Source of the DNA: Cycas panzhihuaensis
Taxonomy: Eukaryota; Cycadophyta
Assembly: GCA_023213395.1 (NCBI GenBank)
Contig: CM041465.1
Coordinates: 73,787,741-73,851,740, forward strand
Length of the DNA: 64,000 nt
Direction of reading: 5' to 3'
Shown here in pieces: positions 42,530 through 54,295 of the stretch. A model generated the notes under the pieces. It made no database searches. It was not told the DNA's origin and saw nothing but the letters and a program-made list of their open reading frames with translations. A program made the translations under genes and the position numbers. Every line of letters starts with the position of its first letter. The stretch's first letter is position 1.

Positions 42530-45500
42530 TTATACTCTGTACAGTTTTAATCTACTGCCACTGACTAATTTAGTCAATGGCTGGCCATTCAATTGTTCTA
42601 ATTTTACTGCTCCATTATCATGAATACAGATAATTCTATATGGACATAGCCATCTTATTTTCATTTTGCCAGGTTTAAACTTAAATTTGTTATCATACAA
42701 CAATACCAAATCATTTACCTTAAATTCAGGTTTTTTAAGGTGGCGGTCGTGCCATGCTTTCCGCCTTTTCTTTTCCACTTTCAATTCCCACAACGCTCGT
42801 GCCCTGGTCTCGTCTAGCTTCATCAATTGAATCAGTCGTTGATCGTAGGAAACTTCCAACTCTGCCCTGAGATGCTGAGCCACTCTTAATCTCTCTGCTT
42901 GAAACTCTAGAGGAACCACAGCTTCTAATCCGTAAATCAATTGAAATGGGGCCTGCTTATAAGATCTTTTCTTCATCGTTCTGTCTGCCCATAGGACTGA
43001 ATGCAATTTCTCTACCCAATCGGTTCGTTGTCCATTACAAATTTTCATCAAAGCAATCTTCAAGATTTTATTTGTGCTCTCTACTTGACCATTTGCTCTG
43101 GGATAATATGGCGAAGATTTGCCATGTTGAATCAAAAATTATGTGGTCAAGTATTTGATTGTTTGATTCAAAAAGACACCTCCTTGATCTGATACAATCT
43201 CCAAGGGACATCCGAACCTTATTATAATAACTTCACACAAGAAGCGAGCTGTGCTTCTTGCATCACACTTCTTCATAGGTTTGGCCTCTGTCCATTTGGT
43301 CAAAAAATCTGTGGCCACCAATATGTATCTTACATTTGTCCTTCTCGCTGGGGGACTGATTGGTCCTACAAAATCCAATCCCCATTTTTCGAATAGAGCT
43401 TGGGCTAATATGGGATGAAGAGGCATAAAATTTTGCTTCGACGGCTTCCCTGCTCGTTGACAAATGTCACAAGATTTTACCCATCTTTCAGCGCCTTCGA
43501 ATAGTGTTGGCCACCACAATCCCACTATCAATATTTTCCTAGCTGTAGTTTCTCCTCCATGATGAGATGAAGCTATCCCTTCATGGGCTTCTCTCAGAAC
43601 TGGCTCTACTTCATGTTGAAGTATGCACCTCCGCAAAACTTCATCGGGCCCTAACTTATAAAGCATACCACCTATCAACTGAAATGGAAAAGTTTTCTTA
43701 ATAAAACTCCTCCTTTCTACCTTCTCCATCCCTCGAGGTGTTTGTCCCATAGCTAGATATTCTGCGATTCCTTCATACCAAGATGGAACAGCTTCAATTG
43801 AGAACAATTTGTGGTCTGGAAAATCATCAAACACTCCTTCACCTGATTCTTCTTCTTTTATTCTTGACAATTGATCTGGAATAACATGCTTCTCACCTTT
43901 CTTGACTATAATCTTAAACATAAATTCCTGGAATAACATTAGCCAGTGACTAATTCTTCTCTGCAAGATTGGTTTGTTAATCAAATACTACAAAGCTTGA
44001 TGATCCACAAAAAACACAAATGGATTTGCCAATAGATAATGCCAAAACTTTTGCAAGGCATACACCATGCCTAATCCTTCACGTTCAGAATCAGATAGTT
44101 ACGCTCATGAATGTTAACTTCCTGCTGGCAAAAGCAATAGGGAGATCTATTCTCTCATCTGTCGGTTGAGCCAATACACAGCCAATGGCATATAGTGATG
44201 CATCTACATGTACATGGAACAGTTTGTTCCAGTCCAGAAACTTGAGCACAGGGGCTTCCACTATCTTTTTCTTCAAAGCATCAAAAGATAGTTGTTGTCG
44301 CATAGTCCATTCCCATTTTATTGCTTTCTTCAGTAAAGACTCCAAAGGATAGGCTATCTGAGCATGCCCTTTTATGAATTTTCGGTAATATTCGGTCATA
44401 CCCAGAAAACCCTTCAAATTTTCAAGTTTTGAGGTACAGGGAACTTCAGAATCACTTCCACCTTAGCTGGGTCCGTCATCAATCCTTCCTTTGAGACAAT
44501 GTGTCCCAACAAGGATCTGAATGGTACCATAAAGGTACATTTATCAGGGTTTAAACATAATCTACTCTCCCTGCACAATTCCAACATTAGCCTTAATTGG
44601 AGCAAATGGTCTTGTAATCGGCTATACAAAGTCCAATCATCTAAAAACACCTCAATTGCTTTCCCTAGCAATTTCTTGAAGATTTTTAAAATAATCCTTT
44701 GGAAAGTTGCAGGAGCATTTGTCAGCCCAAATGGCATGACCCTATAGGCATAAGTGCCCCATTCCGTGACGAATGTTGTCTTTAGCTGATCATCTACTAC
44801 AATATGGACTTGATTGTATCCATTAAAGCCGTCTGTGAATGAGAATATTTCATGCCCTGCCACCTTTTCCAACACATCTTCTGTGAAGGGTATAGGGAAT
44901 GGATCTTTCTTTGTGGCTTTATTTAAAGCCCTATAATCAACGCATATGCGAAGTTTCCCGTTCTTCTTGGGTACCACCACTACCGCGCTGACCCATTCGC
45001 TGTTCTCTACCTCAAAGATATATCCGGCTTCCAACAACTTGTCTAACTCCATCTTCACTTGTTCCTTATAATGTGGGTTCATCCTGTAAGGTCTTTACCT
45101 TACTGGTCTTATATTTTCCATTAATTCTATTTTATGCTCACCCACTTCTGGAGGGATTCCCTTCAGGTCCTTATAGGACCATGTAAAAACATCCTTGAAC
45201 TCACAAAAGAGAGATGTTGCTTTTTGCATCATCTTGAGCTCCCAGTAATCTCCTATCTGTATCCATTTTGGATTTTCTTTTGTTCCAACGTTAATTGATT
45301 TAAGTTGGAGCTTCCTCCCTTGCAATGCCTTCCCATCTGAATTCAATTCATAGGCTGGTGCTTGAAAAATCTTCTTATGTCCATATTCTGTAACAGAATA
45401 TGTTTGTGGGAAGTTCCTTGTTTCTTCTTGACTTAATTGACAACCATTTTCCTTTTCCACAACAGATACATTCTTTTGTTTAAAATTTTCAATCAAACAA

Positions 45501-46190
45501 TTTTCCATTGCCACACTACCAGGCAAATCATACAGGCAATTATTTGGAATTTTATTAAGAAAGGAAATTACAACATCTTCTTTTGGATTTTGTATTACAA
45601 TATTACATTTTCCACTTGGTTCCAGTTGATCTGGACACAACTCCATAAGATAACATCTTAAGGACTTTTCTCCTGTTTCTTCCCAAGCGGATTGCAACCA
45701 ATCCAGCAAATATGTAGATGAAGCCTCACTTGCGATTTGTGGAGGGGTTTTCAAGGCCTGGAATGCCGTCTCCGAACAAGGACTTACTATTGTGGCCCCT
45801 GATGCAGTTGTTGAGGACACCCCATCTTCATCCTCTACCTTTTCAATATGTGGTCCATCTGAGCAAAGAGGCAATACAACTTTCTTTCCTGCAGAATATA
45901 AAGTAAAGGTCAGCTTTCCCCAATCTTGCAAAGCCTTTGTTGCCAATAGCCATGGTCGTCCTAAGAGTGCAGGATATGTTTTATTGTGATCCTGCATTCT
46001 TACAACTGCAAAATCTAGGCAAATCGTGATTCCGGCCACTGTCACTGGAATGTTCAGCAAAGATCCCATTGATCGAACTTGCAATTGGTTAGCTAACCGA
46101 ATTGCATAATCTGGGGAAACCAATTCCGACCGTCCCAGTGAAATCCATGTGGATTCAAGGAGCACATTTACTCATGATCCACCATCCACT
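42530..46190 (-). pseudogene. Gypsy H Pol (protease, reverse transcriptase, RNase H, integrase)
   Basis: Minus strand. Protease VVVDGGS(stop)VNVLLESTW near 46190-46140, then LLGRPWLLATKAL and a 200-residue linker (45095-46165 open). Reverse transcriptase 45082-44414: VVVPKKNGKLRICVDYR, MPFGLTNAPATFQR and the catalytic FLDDWTLYS. A frameshift near 44415 precedes RNase H (VDASLYAIGCVLAQP). Integrase 43984-42530 has HHCC (HEGIASSHHGG; CDICQRAGK), WGLDFVGP, VSDQGGVF and ANGQVEST, so all three catalytic acidic residues are present, with a break near 43137. The end is WLCPYRIICIHDNGAVKLEQ-type GPY/F sequence, without a chromodomain. Fewer lesions than D. Confidence 0.9.
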
Positions 46191-46495
46191 ACTATTCTAC
46201 AAATCATCATTCCAAACAGAGTCATTGAAACTCTTGGATCAATTGCATCCATCTTCATTGCTCGCAACATTGGCTTTTCCATATGATCTAAAAAATAACC
46301 GGCTTCCCACTATTTAAAGATAACGGTTACAGGGATAGATATACCTTATTCCATTAACAAATCCTTTACATCTCATAGTTTCTGCCAAGGATTTTTGTCC
46401 AATTGCTCTCCATGCACTGGTGGTCGCCTTTGGTATACTTGTCCTTTAAACCGGTTTGCTTGTTCAAACTCATCTAACTGCACTGTTCTTGTAGC

Positions 46496-46939
46496 CTATT
46501 GTATAGCTTTGACGACTTCTTGCAATCTTTCCTTTTCCACTGCTGGATCCGGGAAATTCTCGCTACTTGTTGCATCTATGACCCTTCCACTTCTCGTTTG
46601 AATATACACTGGCTTTTCCTTGTCCGAAATTTTTGTAGCCAGATTTGAAGTCTGTACTTTCAGACCAGAATTCTTTGGACAATTTGCCCATTCATGGTCT
46701 GTTGGGCCACATTCTTCACAGATATAATCTTTCCCTTGCTTCTGTAGTGGACAATCCGTCCTGAAATGCCCCCATCTCGAACACAAATGACAACGAATTG
46801 GCTTTGTCTTGCCCTTGTATTGTTTAAGGGAAGAATTTTCTTTCTTTTGATAGAAAGATTCTCTTACTGGATTCTTATGGTAACATTCCCACGTATAATG
46901 GTTTCCTCTCTTGCAAATCTCGCACCATCTTCTCTCCAC
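46496..46939 (-). pseudogene. Gypsy H Gag zinc-knuckle region
   Basis: Minus-strand open frame with three CCHC motifs: CEICKRGNHYTWEC, CHLCSRWGHFRTDC and CEECGPTDHEWANC. The third matches knuckle 4 of D (CSNCGPSDHKTEDC), so the multi-knuckle arrangement predates the split of D and H. A linker then leads to protease. Separated from the capsid segment by frame damage at 46940-47137. Confidence 0.88.
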
Positions 46940-47137
46940 TTGCTGATGTTCATTTTTTAAATGACTTGGTTGTCCACAAGGGGGAGGGCACCATATATTT
47001 TCTCAGGATTTTCCCATTTTTAATCTAGCTATCTCCATTCTTAGTTTTTTTATTTCTTCATTCTGCTGATTCATTTCAGCAGTCATTACTAAGGGTTGTT
47101 GTTTTAACATCTCTACCTCCTTTTTTAAAGCTTCAGT

Positions 47138-48451
47138 TTACGAGTTTGTGGTCCACAGAGGTAAGGATGTTTGCCCAAAATTCTGGGTTCCATTTTGCAG
47201 GTATGTTGTCCTCATCTGATTTTCAAAACGTAATGCTAACTCTTTGATCTGTTCATAACTATTTAAGGGATGAAACATAATTTTCTCCTTCAAATGGGGC
47301 AGCAGCCCCTGTACAAAATACTTCAGAGGCAGCATCGGATTTATTGGTATAAGAGGATCCATTTTATTCAAAATTATTCTCAATCTGCCATCAAAATCAT
47401 TAACAGACTCACCTGGCACTTGCCTGATTTCCTCCAAAGCCTGAAATACTGACATTGGATCTCTTAACCATTGGAACCTATCCAAGAATTGTGTCTGGAC
47501 CACTTCCCAAGTGGGATTTGTCTTCGCTACATACTGGTACCATGCAATTGCTGTCCCTCGCAGCATGGAGAAGAATCTTGCCTTAATTTCCTCTAGGTCT
47601 TTAATCTTCTTAATCTTCAGCATATTGGAGAATAGGGCTAGATGGTCTCCAGGATCTCCTGAGCCATCAAATTGCAAATGCCCAAACATAGCATCATTTT
47701 GGACTATTACATATGGAGAAACCATTTGGTTTACTCCTCCCATTCCATTGCCTTGCGACATGTTTCTCGGACCTGAGAATTCTGGTCCTTCGTGCCCAAT
47801 TATGTTAAATTCTCCTTCACTCCTCCCTTGCCTTAAGACTACACTTTCTGGGCTCTCTTCCACAAATGATAAGCTTGAAAATATCCGAGTCATTCTATAC
47901 AACGGATTTAACACATGGGAATGGGATTCTTTTATCTCCACAATGTAACAGTCCCACCCTGCTGTGGTGGTACTATATACCTCCAAATTGATTGACTTCC
48001 CTTCTTACGTGGCGATCGAATTTCTTGAAGTCTCTGCAAATTTTCTTCCTGATTTTCTGCAGATTTCAGCAATTTATTGTTCTGATTTTCTTCAAATTTC
48101 AGGATTTCTTCCTGATTTTCTTCAAGTTTTAGCAACAAGTCTTCAGGGTGCAGCAGATCTCTTCTTTGATTTTGTTCAGATTTCAACAATTCTTCTTGAT
48201 TCCTTTCTTGATTCAAGTCTTTATCTTGCAAATCTTCAAAATGATTTTTCCCAGAAATCTAGAAATATTTGTCCTCTTTCAGCCTTACGTCTTGCTGATT
48301 TTTCAGCCTTACATCCTGCAACCCTTCATCCTCGTTCAGACTTAAATCTTGCTGATTTTTCAACCTTGAATCTTGCTGACTTTTCAACAAATATTCATCT
48401 CCTTTCAGGCTTAACCCTTGCTGGGTTTCCAGCCCTGAATCTTGCTAATTT
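47138..48451 (-). pseudogene. Gypsy H Gag: repetitive N-terminal part and capsid
   Basis: Reading leftwards from 48451, a Q/E/N/K/L-rich region repeats LKNQQD-, LKLEENQEE- and NQEELL-type blocks with one TAG, open from 48231 (MQDKDLNQERNQEELL). A frameshift near 47990 leads to the capsid frame 47986-47138, with MFGHLQFDGSGDPGDHLALF, LRGTAIAWYQYVAK, QFLDRFQWL, SVNDFDGRLR and KYFVQGLLPHLKEKI. The upstream part continues at 53702 beyond Copia I. Confidence 0.85.
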
Positions 48452-48661
48452 TGTAAAAGGTAATGTTTTACCTTAGGTTATAATATTTAATGTAAGGGTC
48501 ATGTACCACTTTCTCCTCCTTTCTTAAGTTGACAAGTGGCATTATGTGGTTGAGCGGTTGCCATTTGTACCCACCTTGTACTTCTATATATATATGTAAC
48601 GAATCATCAATAAAGAATACATTGAAAGAGTGAATTTATTCCTCATCAAGGTTTTGTTACA
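48452..48661 (+). repeat. Copia I 5' LTR
   Basis: TGTAAAAGG to TTGTTACA. A TATATATATATG box lies near 48585-48597 and an AATAAAG polyadenylation-type signal near 48609. It is followed directly by the primer-binding site. Confidence 0.93.
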
Positions 48662-48673
48662 TGGTATCAGAGC
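48662..48673 (+). other. Copia I primer-binding site
   Basis: TGGTATCAGAGC, an exact initiator-Met-tRNA complement, directly after the LTR. Confidence 0.93.
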
Positions 48674-49350
48674 AAGCTCCTAGGTCCTCCTACCTGTGAA
48701 GAAGCAAATCAGGGCTTCATTAAAAGGAGAAGAAGAATACTGGAGACAAACTGTTATTACAAGAATCTGTTGTGTGAAGACAAAACTGTCCAGGAGAATT
48801 TGAAAGAAGAATCGTACGGATTTGTACGATTGTACGGACTTGTACGGACGTCAAAATTTGAAGTCGTTAGAATTCGACGAAACTCACCCAAATCGAAGAT
48901 CGGAGCCTCCTCTACATCTTTCTCTTCTGCGATGACATCATTCAGAGTCATTTCAACCTGGTTTCAGGCCAAAATAATAGGCGCGCAGGTTTGGAGCCTT
49001 CTCTCAGCGTTTTTTCAAAAACATTTCGATCAAAATCCCTGGTACAAGTACTCAAATCTTTTCTCATCCCTAGACGAAGAATTTCAATGATTGCTTGCAT
49101 AGATTTGAGTTGATTTTTCTGGATTTTTTCTCAAAAACGGCAAAAACCCTTGGGCACGAGTTTACTTCTTCGTTTGGATTTTTCTCTTACATCTGAAGTC
49201 AATTCAAGAAAATAAACACAGATTCGGACACCCATTTGCGAGTTCTTTCATTTAAGACCAATTTCATTTCAATCCGTACAACTTGGGCCTGCAATTAAAG
49301 TGCGTACAGACAATTAAATCTGGTTTCTCTGTCTCCAATCGCCCTTAATA
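48674..49350 (+). other. Copia I leader
   Basis: Non-coding leader between the primer-binding site and gag. A short GTACG/TTGTACGG cluster at about 48818-48852 resembles the D LTR motif only by chance density. No gene. Confidence 0.75.
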
Positions 49351-50253
49351 ATGGCCTCCTCTATTGGTTCGCTGAATGAAAGTGAGAAACTTACAGAAAT
49401 GAATTTTAGTGTCTGGAAAATCAAAATTGAAGGGTTGTTGAGAGCAAAGCGAGCCTGGAAAATCACTACTGGGGTTGAAAAATAGCCTGCTGATGCAACA
49501 ACCTTGACTAGTTGGGAGGAAAGGAATAATGTTGCTGTTTCAGTCCTCAAACTCTCGATTTCTGACTCATTATTAGTTTATGTAGATGGCCTAGAAGATG
49601 CAAATGAAATTTGGCAAGTTATGACTTCAATGTTTAGTAGAAAAAATGAAGCTAGAATTGTGGCATTAAGAGAAGAGCTTTATAAGTTGAAAATGAGAGA
49701 GGGACAAACTGTGTCAGATTTCTTAACCAAGTTAACTAGCATTAAAACTGCCCTTCTCACAGTAGGAGAGAAGTTAACGGACACAGAACTAATTCACCCG
49801 GTGCTCAATAAACTTCCAAAGTCTTTTGATAATATGGTAAATATGTTGATAGGAGGACATACAGCCACAATGTCTTTTGATACTCTGACAAGACATATGT
49901 ATGCTCAAGAGCAAAGAAATCAAAGGTACGAAGAAGAGTCAGAAATTGAAGATGCACTCATTTCGAAACTTCAGATAGGAGGCAGAGAAAGAGGACAATT
50001 TAATCCCAGATCAAGAGGAAGAACGCCAGCAAGTCACAGGGGACGTTGGATGGAAGGAAGAGGACGAGGAAGAATGATCAGCAATCTGCCTCGAGATGCC
50101 AGAGTATGTTTTAACTGCAGAAAACCAGGTCACTTTTCAAGTAACTGTAGAGCTTTTGATGTTTGTTATCACTGTGGCCAAACAGGTCATTACCCCTATC
50201 AGTGCTACCAAAAAAGTGCAGAACTGCAGAAAGGAAAACAGCAGGTATTCTAA
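49351..50253 (+). pseudogene. Copia I Gag
   Basis: ATG at 49351 (MASSIGSLNESEKLTEMNF) begins a Copia Gag of 300 codons with one TAG at 49483; otherwise open to the TAA at 50251. Order: the N-terminal FSVWKIKIEGLL pattern, the UBN2-type capsid (ADATTLTSWEERNN, YVDGLEDANEIWQVM, LREELYKLKMREGQTV, LPKSFDNMVNML), an Arg/Gly-rich segment, and two CCHC knuckles, CFNCRKPGHFSSNC and CYHCGQTGHYPYQC. The frame continues past 50253 into protease, as usual for Copia single polyproteins. Confidence 0.9.
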
Positions 50254-53200
50254 AATTATAGCAAAGAAAAAGACATACCAGAAGAAGAGATTGAAACTGC
50301 TTTTATTGTAGTCCTAGCAGCAAATGCAAGCGCAACAGAGAATTGGTATATAGACTCGGGTGCCTCACATCATATGACAAGAGTCAAAGAATGGTTTGAA
50401 ATCATCAAACCTTATGAATGCAACACATCTGTTGAGCTAGGAGATAATTTTACCTTACACATAAGGGGAATAGGACAAATCGCCATATACATCAATGGAA
50501 AAATTCAACGTATTGCCAATGTCTTTTTTGTACCTGGAATAAAAAAGAATCTCCTGTCAGTTTCACAATTGAGTGATAAAAAGTTAAGAACAATATTTGA
50601 TGAACATGGATATTGTTATATCCTTGATATGAAAAGAAATGGGACAGTTATAGCTAAAGGAAAAAAATGCAATAGGTTGTATAAGCTCCTTTCAATTCCT
50701 GTAATGCCTGACAAAGGCCCCACCAAAATGATTTCTAATGTAAAAGCTTTTGCTGCAAATAGCACTGATAATAATGAAATTTGGCATTTGAAGTATGGTC
50801 ATATTTCTCATGATAGGTTAGAAAGATTAAAAAATATAACATGGTGAATGGTCTGCCAGATATCTCATTTAACCATTTTATATGTAAAAGTTGTATGATG
50901 GGAAAACAACACAGGACTCCGTTTTCAAAGAGTACTTGGCGCGCACAATGCAAATTGGAATTAATACACACTAATCTATGTGGTCCGTTTACGCCCATCT
51001 CAACAAATAGATCAAGGTACTTCTTGACCTTCATTGATGATTTTTCCAAGAAAACTTGGGTGTACTTTCTATCTAGCAAATCAGAAACATTTGGATATTT
51101 TAAAGAATTTAAAGCTGCAAGTGAATTGGAAAGCAGTCAAAGGATCAAATATGTTCGTTCTGATAGAGGTGGAGAGTTTATGTCCAATGAATTCATTCAT
51201 TTCTGCAAAATACATGGAATTCAAAGACAATTCACAACTCCTTATACACCTCAATCCAATGGAGTTGCAGAAAGAATGAATAGAACAATTGTAGAAATAG
51301 CTCGTTGCATGCTAAATAATAAAGATTTAGCAAAGAAATATTGGGCAGAAGCTATACATACGGCTGCATATTTAATCAACAGAAGCCCTACTCAGTCCTT
51401 AGACAATATAACTCCTAAAGAAGCATGGTCAGGACACAAACCTGATGTAAGCCATTTGAAAATATTTGGTTGCAAGGCTTATATTCATATTCCAGATAAG
51501 AAAAGAGCCAAATTAGACAATAAAAGCATAGAATGCATAATGGTTGGATATAACAACCATTCAAAGGCCTATAGGTGCATGGATCCAAAAACATATGAGC
51601 TTTATGTCAGCAGGGATGTAATTTTTGATGAGAAAAAGGAAAATATTGATACAGCAATACAGATCGATGAAGATCATTCGGATATATGTCCTGACCAATT
51701 GGAAGACAAGTCAGATATAACCTCAGAAAGAATTGAGACAGGAGAAGATTCTTCAAAAAATGAGAATCCAGATAAGCAACTAACCAGTAGTTGCAACCTT
51801 GAGTCAGACAGTAGCTCTAATTCCAGAGATGAAGAAAAATCGTTACAAGAATGCACCTCAAAAAGAGTACCAAGGTGGTATCTTAAAACTCTTGAAGAAA
51901 CAAAAGGAGATATATTTGAACATCGAACAAGATCACAGAAACCTCAGGCATTGCTTTGTTCCATTGAACCAAACTCCTATAAAGAAGCCAGTAGCTTCCA
52001 AAATTGGAGAATTACGATGGATGCTGAAATTGAAGCCATACAAAAGAACAAGACACGGGACCTCGTCCCAATTCCAGAAGATAAACCCATTGTAAACTGC
52101 AAATGGGTATACAAGATAAAAGAGAAGCCAAATGGCAAAGTAGAAAAATACAAGGCCAAACTGGTAGCAAAAGGCTATACTCAAACAGCAGGAATCGATT
52201 ATGAAGAAACGTTTTCACCAGTGGCAAAATTGAACACGGTAAGAACAGTGATTGCCCTTGCTGCTCAAAAGGGTTGGGAAATCTATCAAATGGACGTCAA
52301 AAGTGCGTTCTTGAATGGGGACCTACAGGAAGAGGTGTATATGTATCAACTAGAAGGATACATAAAACTAGGACAAGAAAATATAGTTTGCAAATTGAAG
52401 AAGGCACTGTATGGACTTAAACAAGCTCCAAGAGCCTGGTATGCTAAATTAGATTCATACTTAATAGAGAATGGCTTTCATCAATGTGAATTTGATCATA
52501 GTCTGTATGTAAAAGGTAATTCAGGATCAATCTCCATTGTTGTAGTGTATGTGGACGACATGTTGATTACTGGAGATGGCAAAAATTCAATAGCATTCAT
52601 CAAAGATAAGTTTGAAAAGGTATTTGAAATGACGGATTTAGGAATGTTGCATTATTACCTTGGAATAGAAATTAAACAAAACAATTCTTCCATTACTCTC
52701 TCACAAACAAAGTATGTAAAGAACTCTATTGACCAAGTTTGGAATGAAAAATTGTAATAGTGTCAGCACACTAATGGAAACAGGGGTCATGTTAAATATA
52801 GAACAGGATGTAGCTTCAGTCGATGCCATAAAATACAGACAACTAGTTGGAAGCTTAATCTATCTCACAGCCACACGACCAGACATACCATATGTTGTAG
52901 GGTTGATTTCCAGATTCATGGAAAATCCTAAAATCCCACATTGGAATGCTGCAAAAAGAATCTTGTGTTACTTGAAAGGAACCATGAATCTTGGCCTGAG
53001 ATACGATAAAGAAAACAATACACAATGTGTCTTTGCGATTCGGCTACTGGAGACAAAATAGATAAAAAGTCAACATCAGGGTATTGCTTCTTCGTTGGAG
53101 AATCCTTGATCTCCTGGAGCAGTAAAAAATAGTCAATGGTTGCATTGTCCTCATGAGCGAGAATACAAGTCGATCAACGCCGCTTGTGAAGGAATATGGA

Positions 53201-53470
53201 TTAGACAACTACTAAAAGAACTAGGAGAAGAACAAACAATGTCTACTCGAATATTTTGTGACAATCAAAGTACCATAAAAATGACGAAGAATCCTGTGTT
53301 ACATGCTCTACAAAGCATATCGAGGTATATCATCATTTTATCAGAGAAAAGGTACAGAATAGAGAAATCGAACTTCAGCATTGTCTGTCAGAAGATCAGA
53401 TTAGTGATATGCTCACTAAACCTCTTGGAAAAGAGAAATTTAGTGTCTTCAGAAACCTATTAGGGTTAAT
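50254..53470 (+). pseudogene. Copia I Pol
   Basis: Protease WYIDSGASHHMT (50346-50380), pre-integrase IWHLKYGHISHDRL, a frameshift near 50838, then a 638-codon open frame (50841-52757). This covers the integrase zinc finger (CKSCMMGKQH), integrase with IHTNLCGPF (the first catalytic Asp is Asn here), VRSDRGGEF and SNGVAERMNRT, and reverse transcriptase with CKWVYKIKEK, DVKSAFLNGDL, YGLKQAPRAWY and the catalytic YVDD. A second frameshift near 52740 leads to RNase H (GYCFFVGESLISWSS, 53080s; HEREYKSINAACEGIWI; FCDNQSTIKMT), ending near 53463. It makes cDNA and integrates it in active relatives. Confidence 0.92.
50841..52757 (+). CDS. Copia I integrase-reverse transcriptase open segment
   Basis: The longest open frame of the window (638 codons). 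It is a segment of the polyprotein, not a gene with its own start. The apparent ATG at 50841 lies inside the pre-integrase domain just after a frameshift. All reverse-transcriptase motifs up to YVDDMLITG are intact, whereas integrase carries the Asp-to-Asn change in IHTNLCGPF. Confidence 0.85.
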   Translation: MVNGLPDISFNHFICKSCMMGKQHRTPFSKSTWRAQCKLELIHTNLCGPFTPISTNRSRYFLTFIDDFSKKTWVYFLSSKSETFGYFKEFKAASELESSQRIKYVRSDRGGEFMSNEFIHFCKIHGIQRQFTTPYTPQSNGVAERMNRTIVEIARCMLNNKDLAKKYWAEAIHTAAYLINRSPTQSLDNITPKEAWSGHKPDVSHLKIFGCKAYIHIPDKKRAKLDNKSIECIMVGYNNHSKAYRCMDPKTYELYVSRDVIFDEKKENIDTAIQIDEDHSDICPDQLEDKSDITSERIETGEDSSKNENPDKQLTSSCNLESDSSSNSRDEEKSLQECTSKRVPRWYLKTLEETKGDIFEHRTRSQKPQALLCSIEPNSYKEASSFQNWRITMDAEIEAIQKNKTRDLVPIPEDKPIVNCKWVYKIKEKPNGKVEKYKAKLVAKGYTQTAGIDYEETFSPVAKLNTVRTVIALAAQKGWEIYQMDVKSAFLNGDLQEEVYMYQLEGYIKLGQENIVCKLKKALYGLKQAPRAWYAKLDSYLIENGFHQCEFDHSLYVKGNSGSISIVVVYVDDMLITGDGKNSIAFIKDKFEKVFEMTDLGMLHYYLGIEIKQNNSSITLSQTKYVKNSIDQVWNEKL

Positions 53471-53493
53471 ATAGGTAAAACATTAAGAGGGTG

Positions 53494-53701
53494 TGCAAAA
53501 GGTAATGTTTTACCTTAGGTTATAATATTTAATGTAAGGGTCATGTACTACTTTCTCCTCTTTTCTTAAGTTGACAAGTGGCATTACGTGGTTGAGCGGT
53601 TGCCATTTGTACCCACCTTGTACTTGTATATATATGTAACGAATCATCAATAAAAAATACAATGAGAGAGTGAATTTATTTCTCATCAAGGTTTTGTTAC
53701 A
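53494..53701 (+). repeat. Copia I 3' LTR
   Basis: TGCAAAAGG (TGTAAAAGG in the 5' copy) to TTGTTACA, preceded by the purine tract AAGAGGGTG. It differs from the 5' LTR by about ten substitutions and small indels. Confidence 0.93.
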
Positions 53702-54232
53702 GATTTTTCAACAGATATTCATCTCCTTTCAGGCTTAACCCTTGCTAGTTTTTTAGCCTTGCTTCTTGCTGATTTTTATCTTCCTTCTCAGAAATCTGAG
53801 AACCAGTTATTTGCTTTTGTGCAGAAATTTGATTTACTTCAGATTTTTTCAACTGTCTCTCCTTTGCCTAGATATCTTCACAATTCTGGAGGTCTTTACC
53901 TTCTTCTTTTCTATCTTGAGACTCTTGCAGGTCTCCGTCTCTCGCCTGTCTTGGCTCTTCTTTTTTCTCAGGAATCTTTTTTTCAATTTTCTTTTCTTCT
54001 TCTGGCTGTCTCTTGTCCTCCTGGGCCTCCTCTTCTCTGCCACGTGCTGTGCGTGCAACTGGGGTTTAGCTTTCTTCCTGCCGCCCCTTCCCAATTCTTT
54101 TCTTCACCGATTTTCTTTCTACCGGCTCCCTGGGTCTGCCTGTGCCTTCTTGGCTTTTCTCCGCGTCCCAGCATCAACTTCTTTCTTCTCTTGACTCGGC
54201 CTTTCTCAACGAATTGGCCCTAGGTGGCATGG
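53702..54232 (-). pseudogene. Gypsy H Gag N-terminus
   Basis: Minus-strand ATG at 54232 gives MPPRANSLRKAESREE, matching the Gag starts of D and D' (MPPKRPSRSEEP). The region is very Lys/Arg/Glu-rich in all frames and carries stops and frame changes. It runs into the Q/E/N-rich repeats cut by Copia I. Plus-strand open frames here (53759-54223) are antisense shadows of this purine-rich coding strand. Confidence 0.72.
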
Positions 54233-54274
54233 ACAGCCTCTGATCTTCAACGTTTCATCTTTCTTTGGTTAGGA

Positions 54275-54293
54275 AAATCGGCAACGGAACCAA
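54275..54293 (-). other. Gypsy H primer-binding site
   Basis: The minus strand reads TTGGTTCCGTTGCCGATTT two bases from the LTR. Same type as D and D', and nearer than they are to the Asp-tRNA complement (TGGCGCCGTTGCC). Confidence 0.65.
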
Positions 54294-54295
54294 GA

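Larger units (their letters stand above)
48452..53701 (+). mobile_element. Ty1/Copia element I, nearly intact
   Basis: 5250 bp with LTRs of 210 bp (48452-48661) and 208 bp (53494-53701), flanked by AATTT (48447-48451) and GATTT (53702-53706), one mismatch. It lies inside the gag of H, in opposite orientation. The LTRs differ at few positions, so this is among the youngest insertions here. Lesions: one stop in gag, one at the gag-pol junction, and frameshifts near 50838 and 52740. Confidence 0.95.

Noticed and set aside
53759-54223. Hydrophobic 154-codon plus-strand frame that looks membrane-like
   Set aside because: It is antisense to the Lys/Glu-rich Gag N-terminus of H; purine-rich coding strands give Leu/Phe/Ser-rich shadows.
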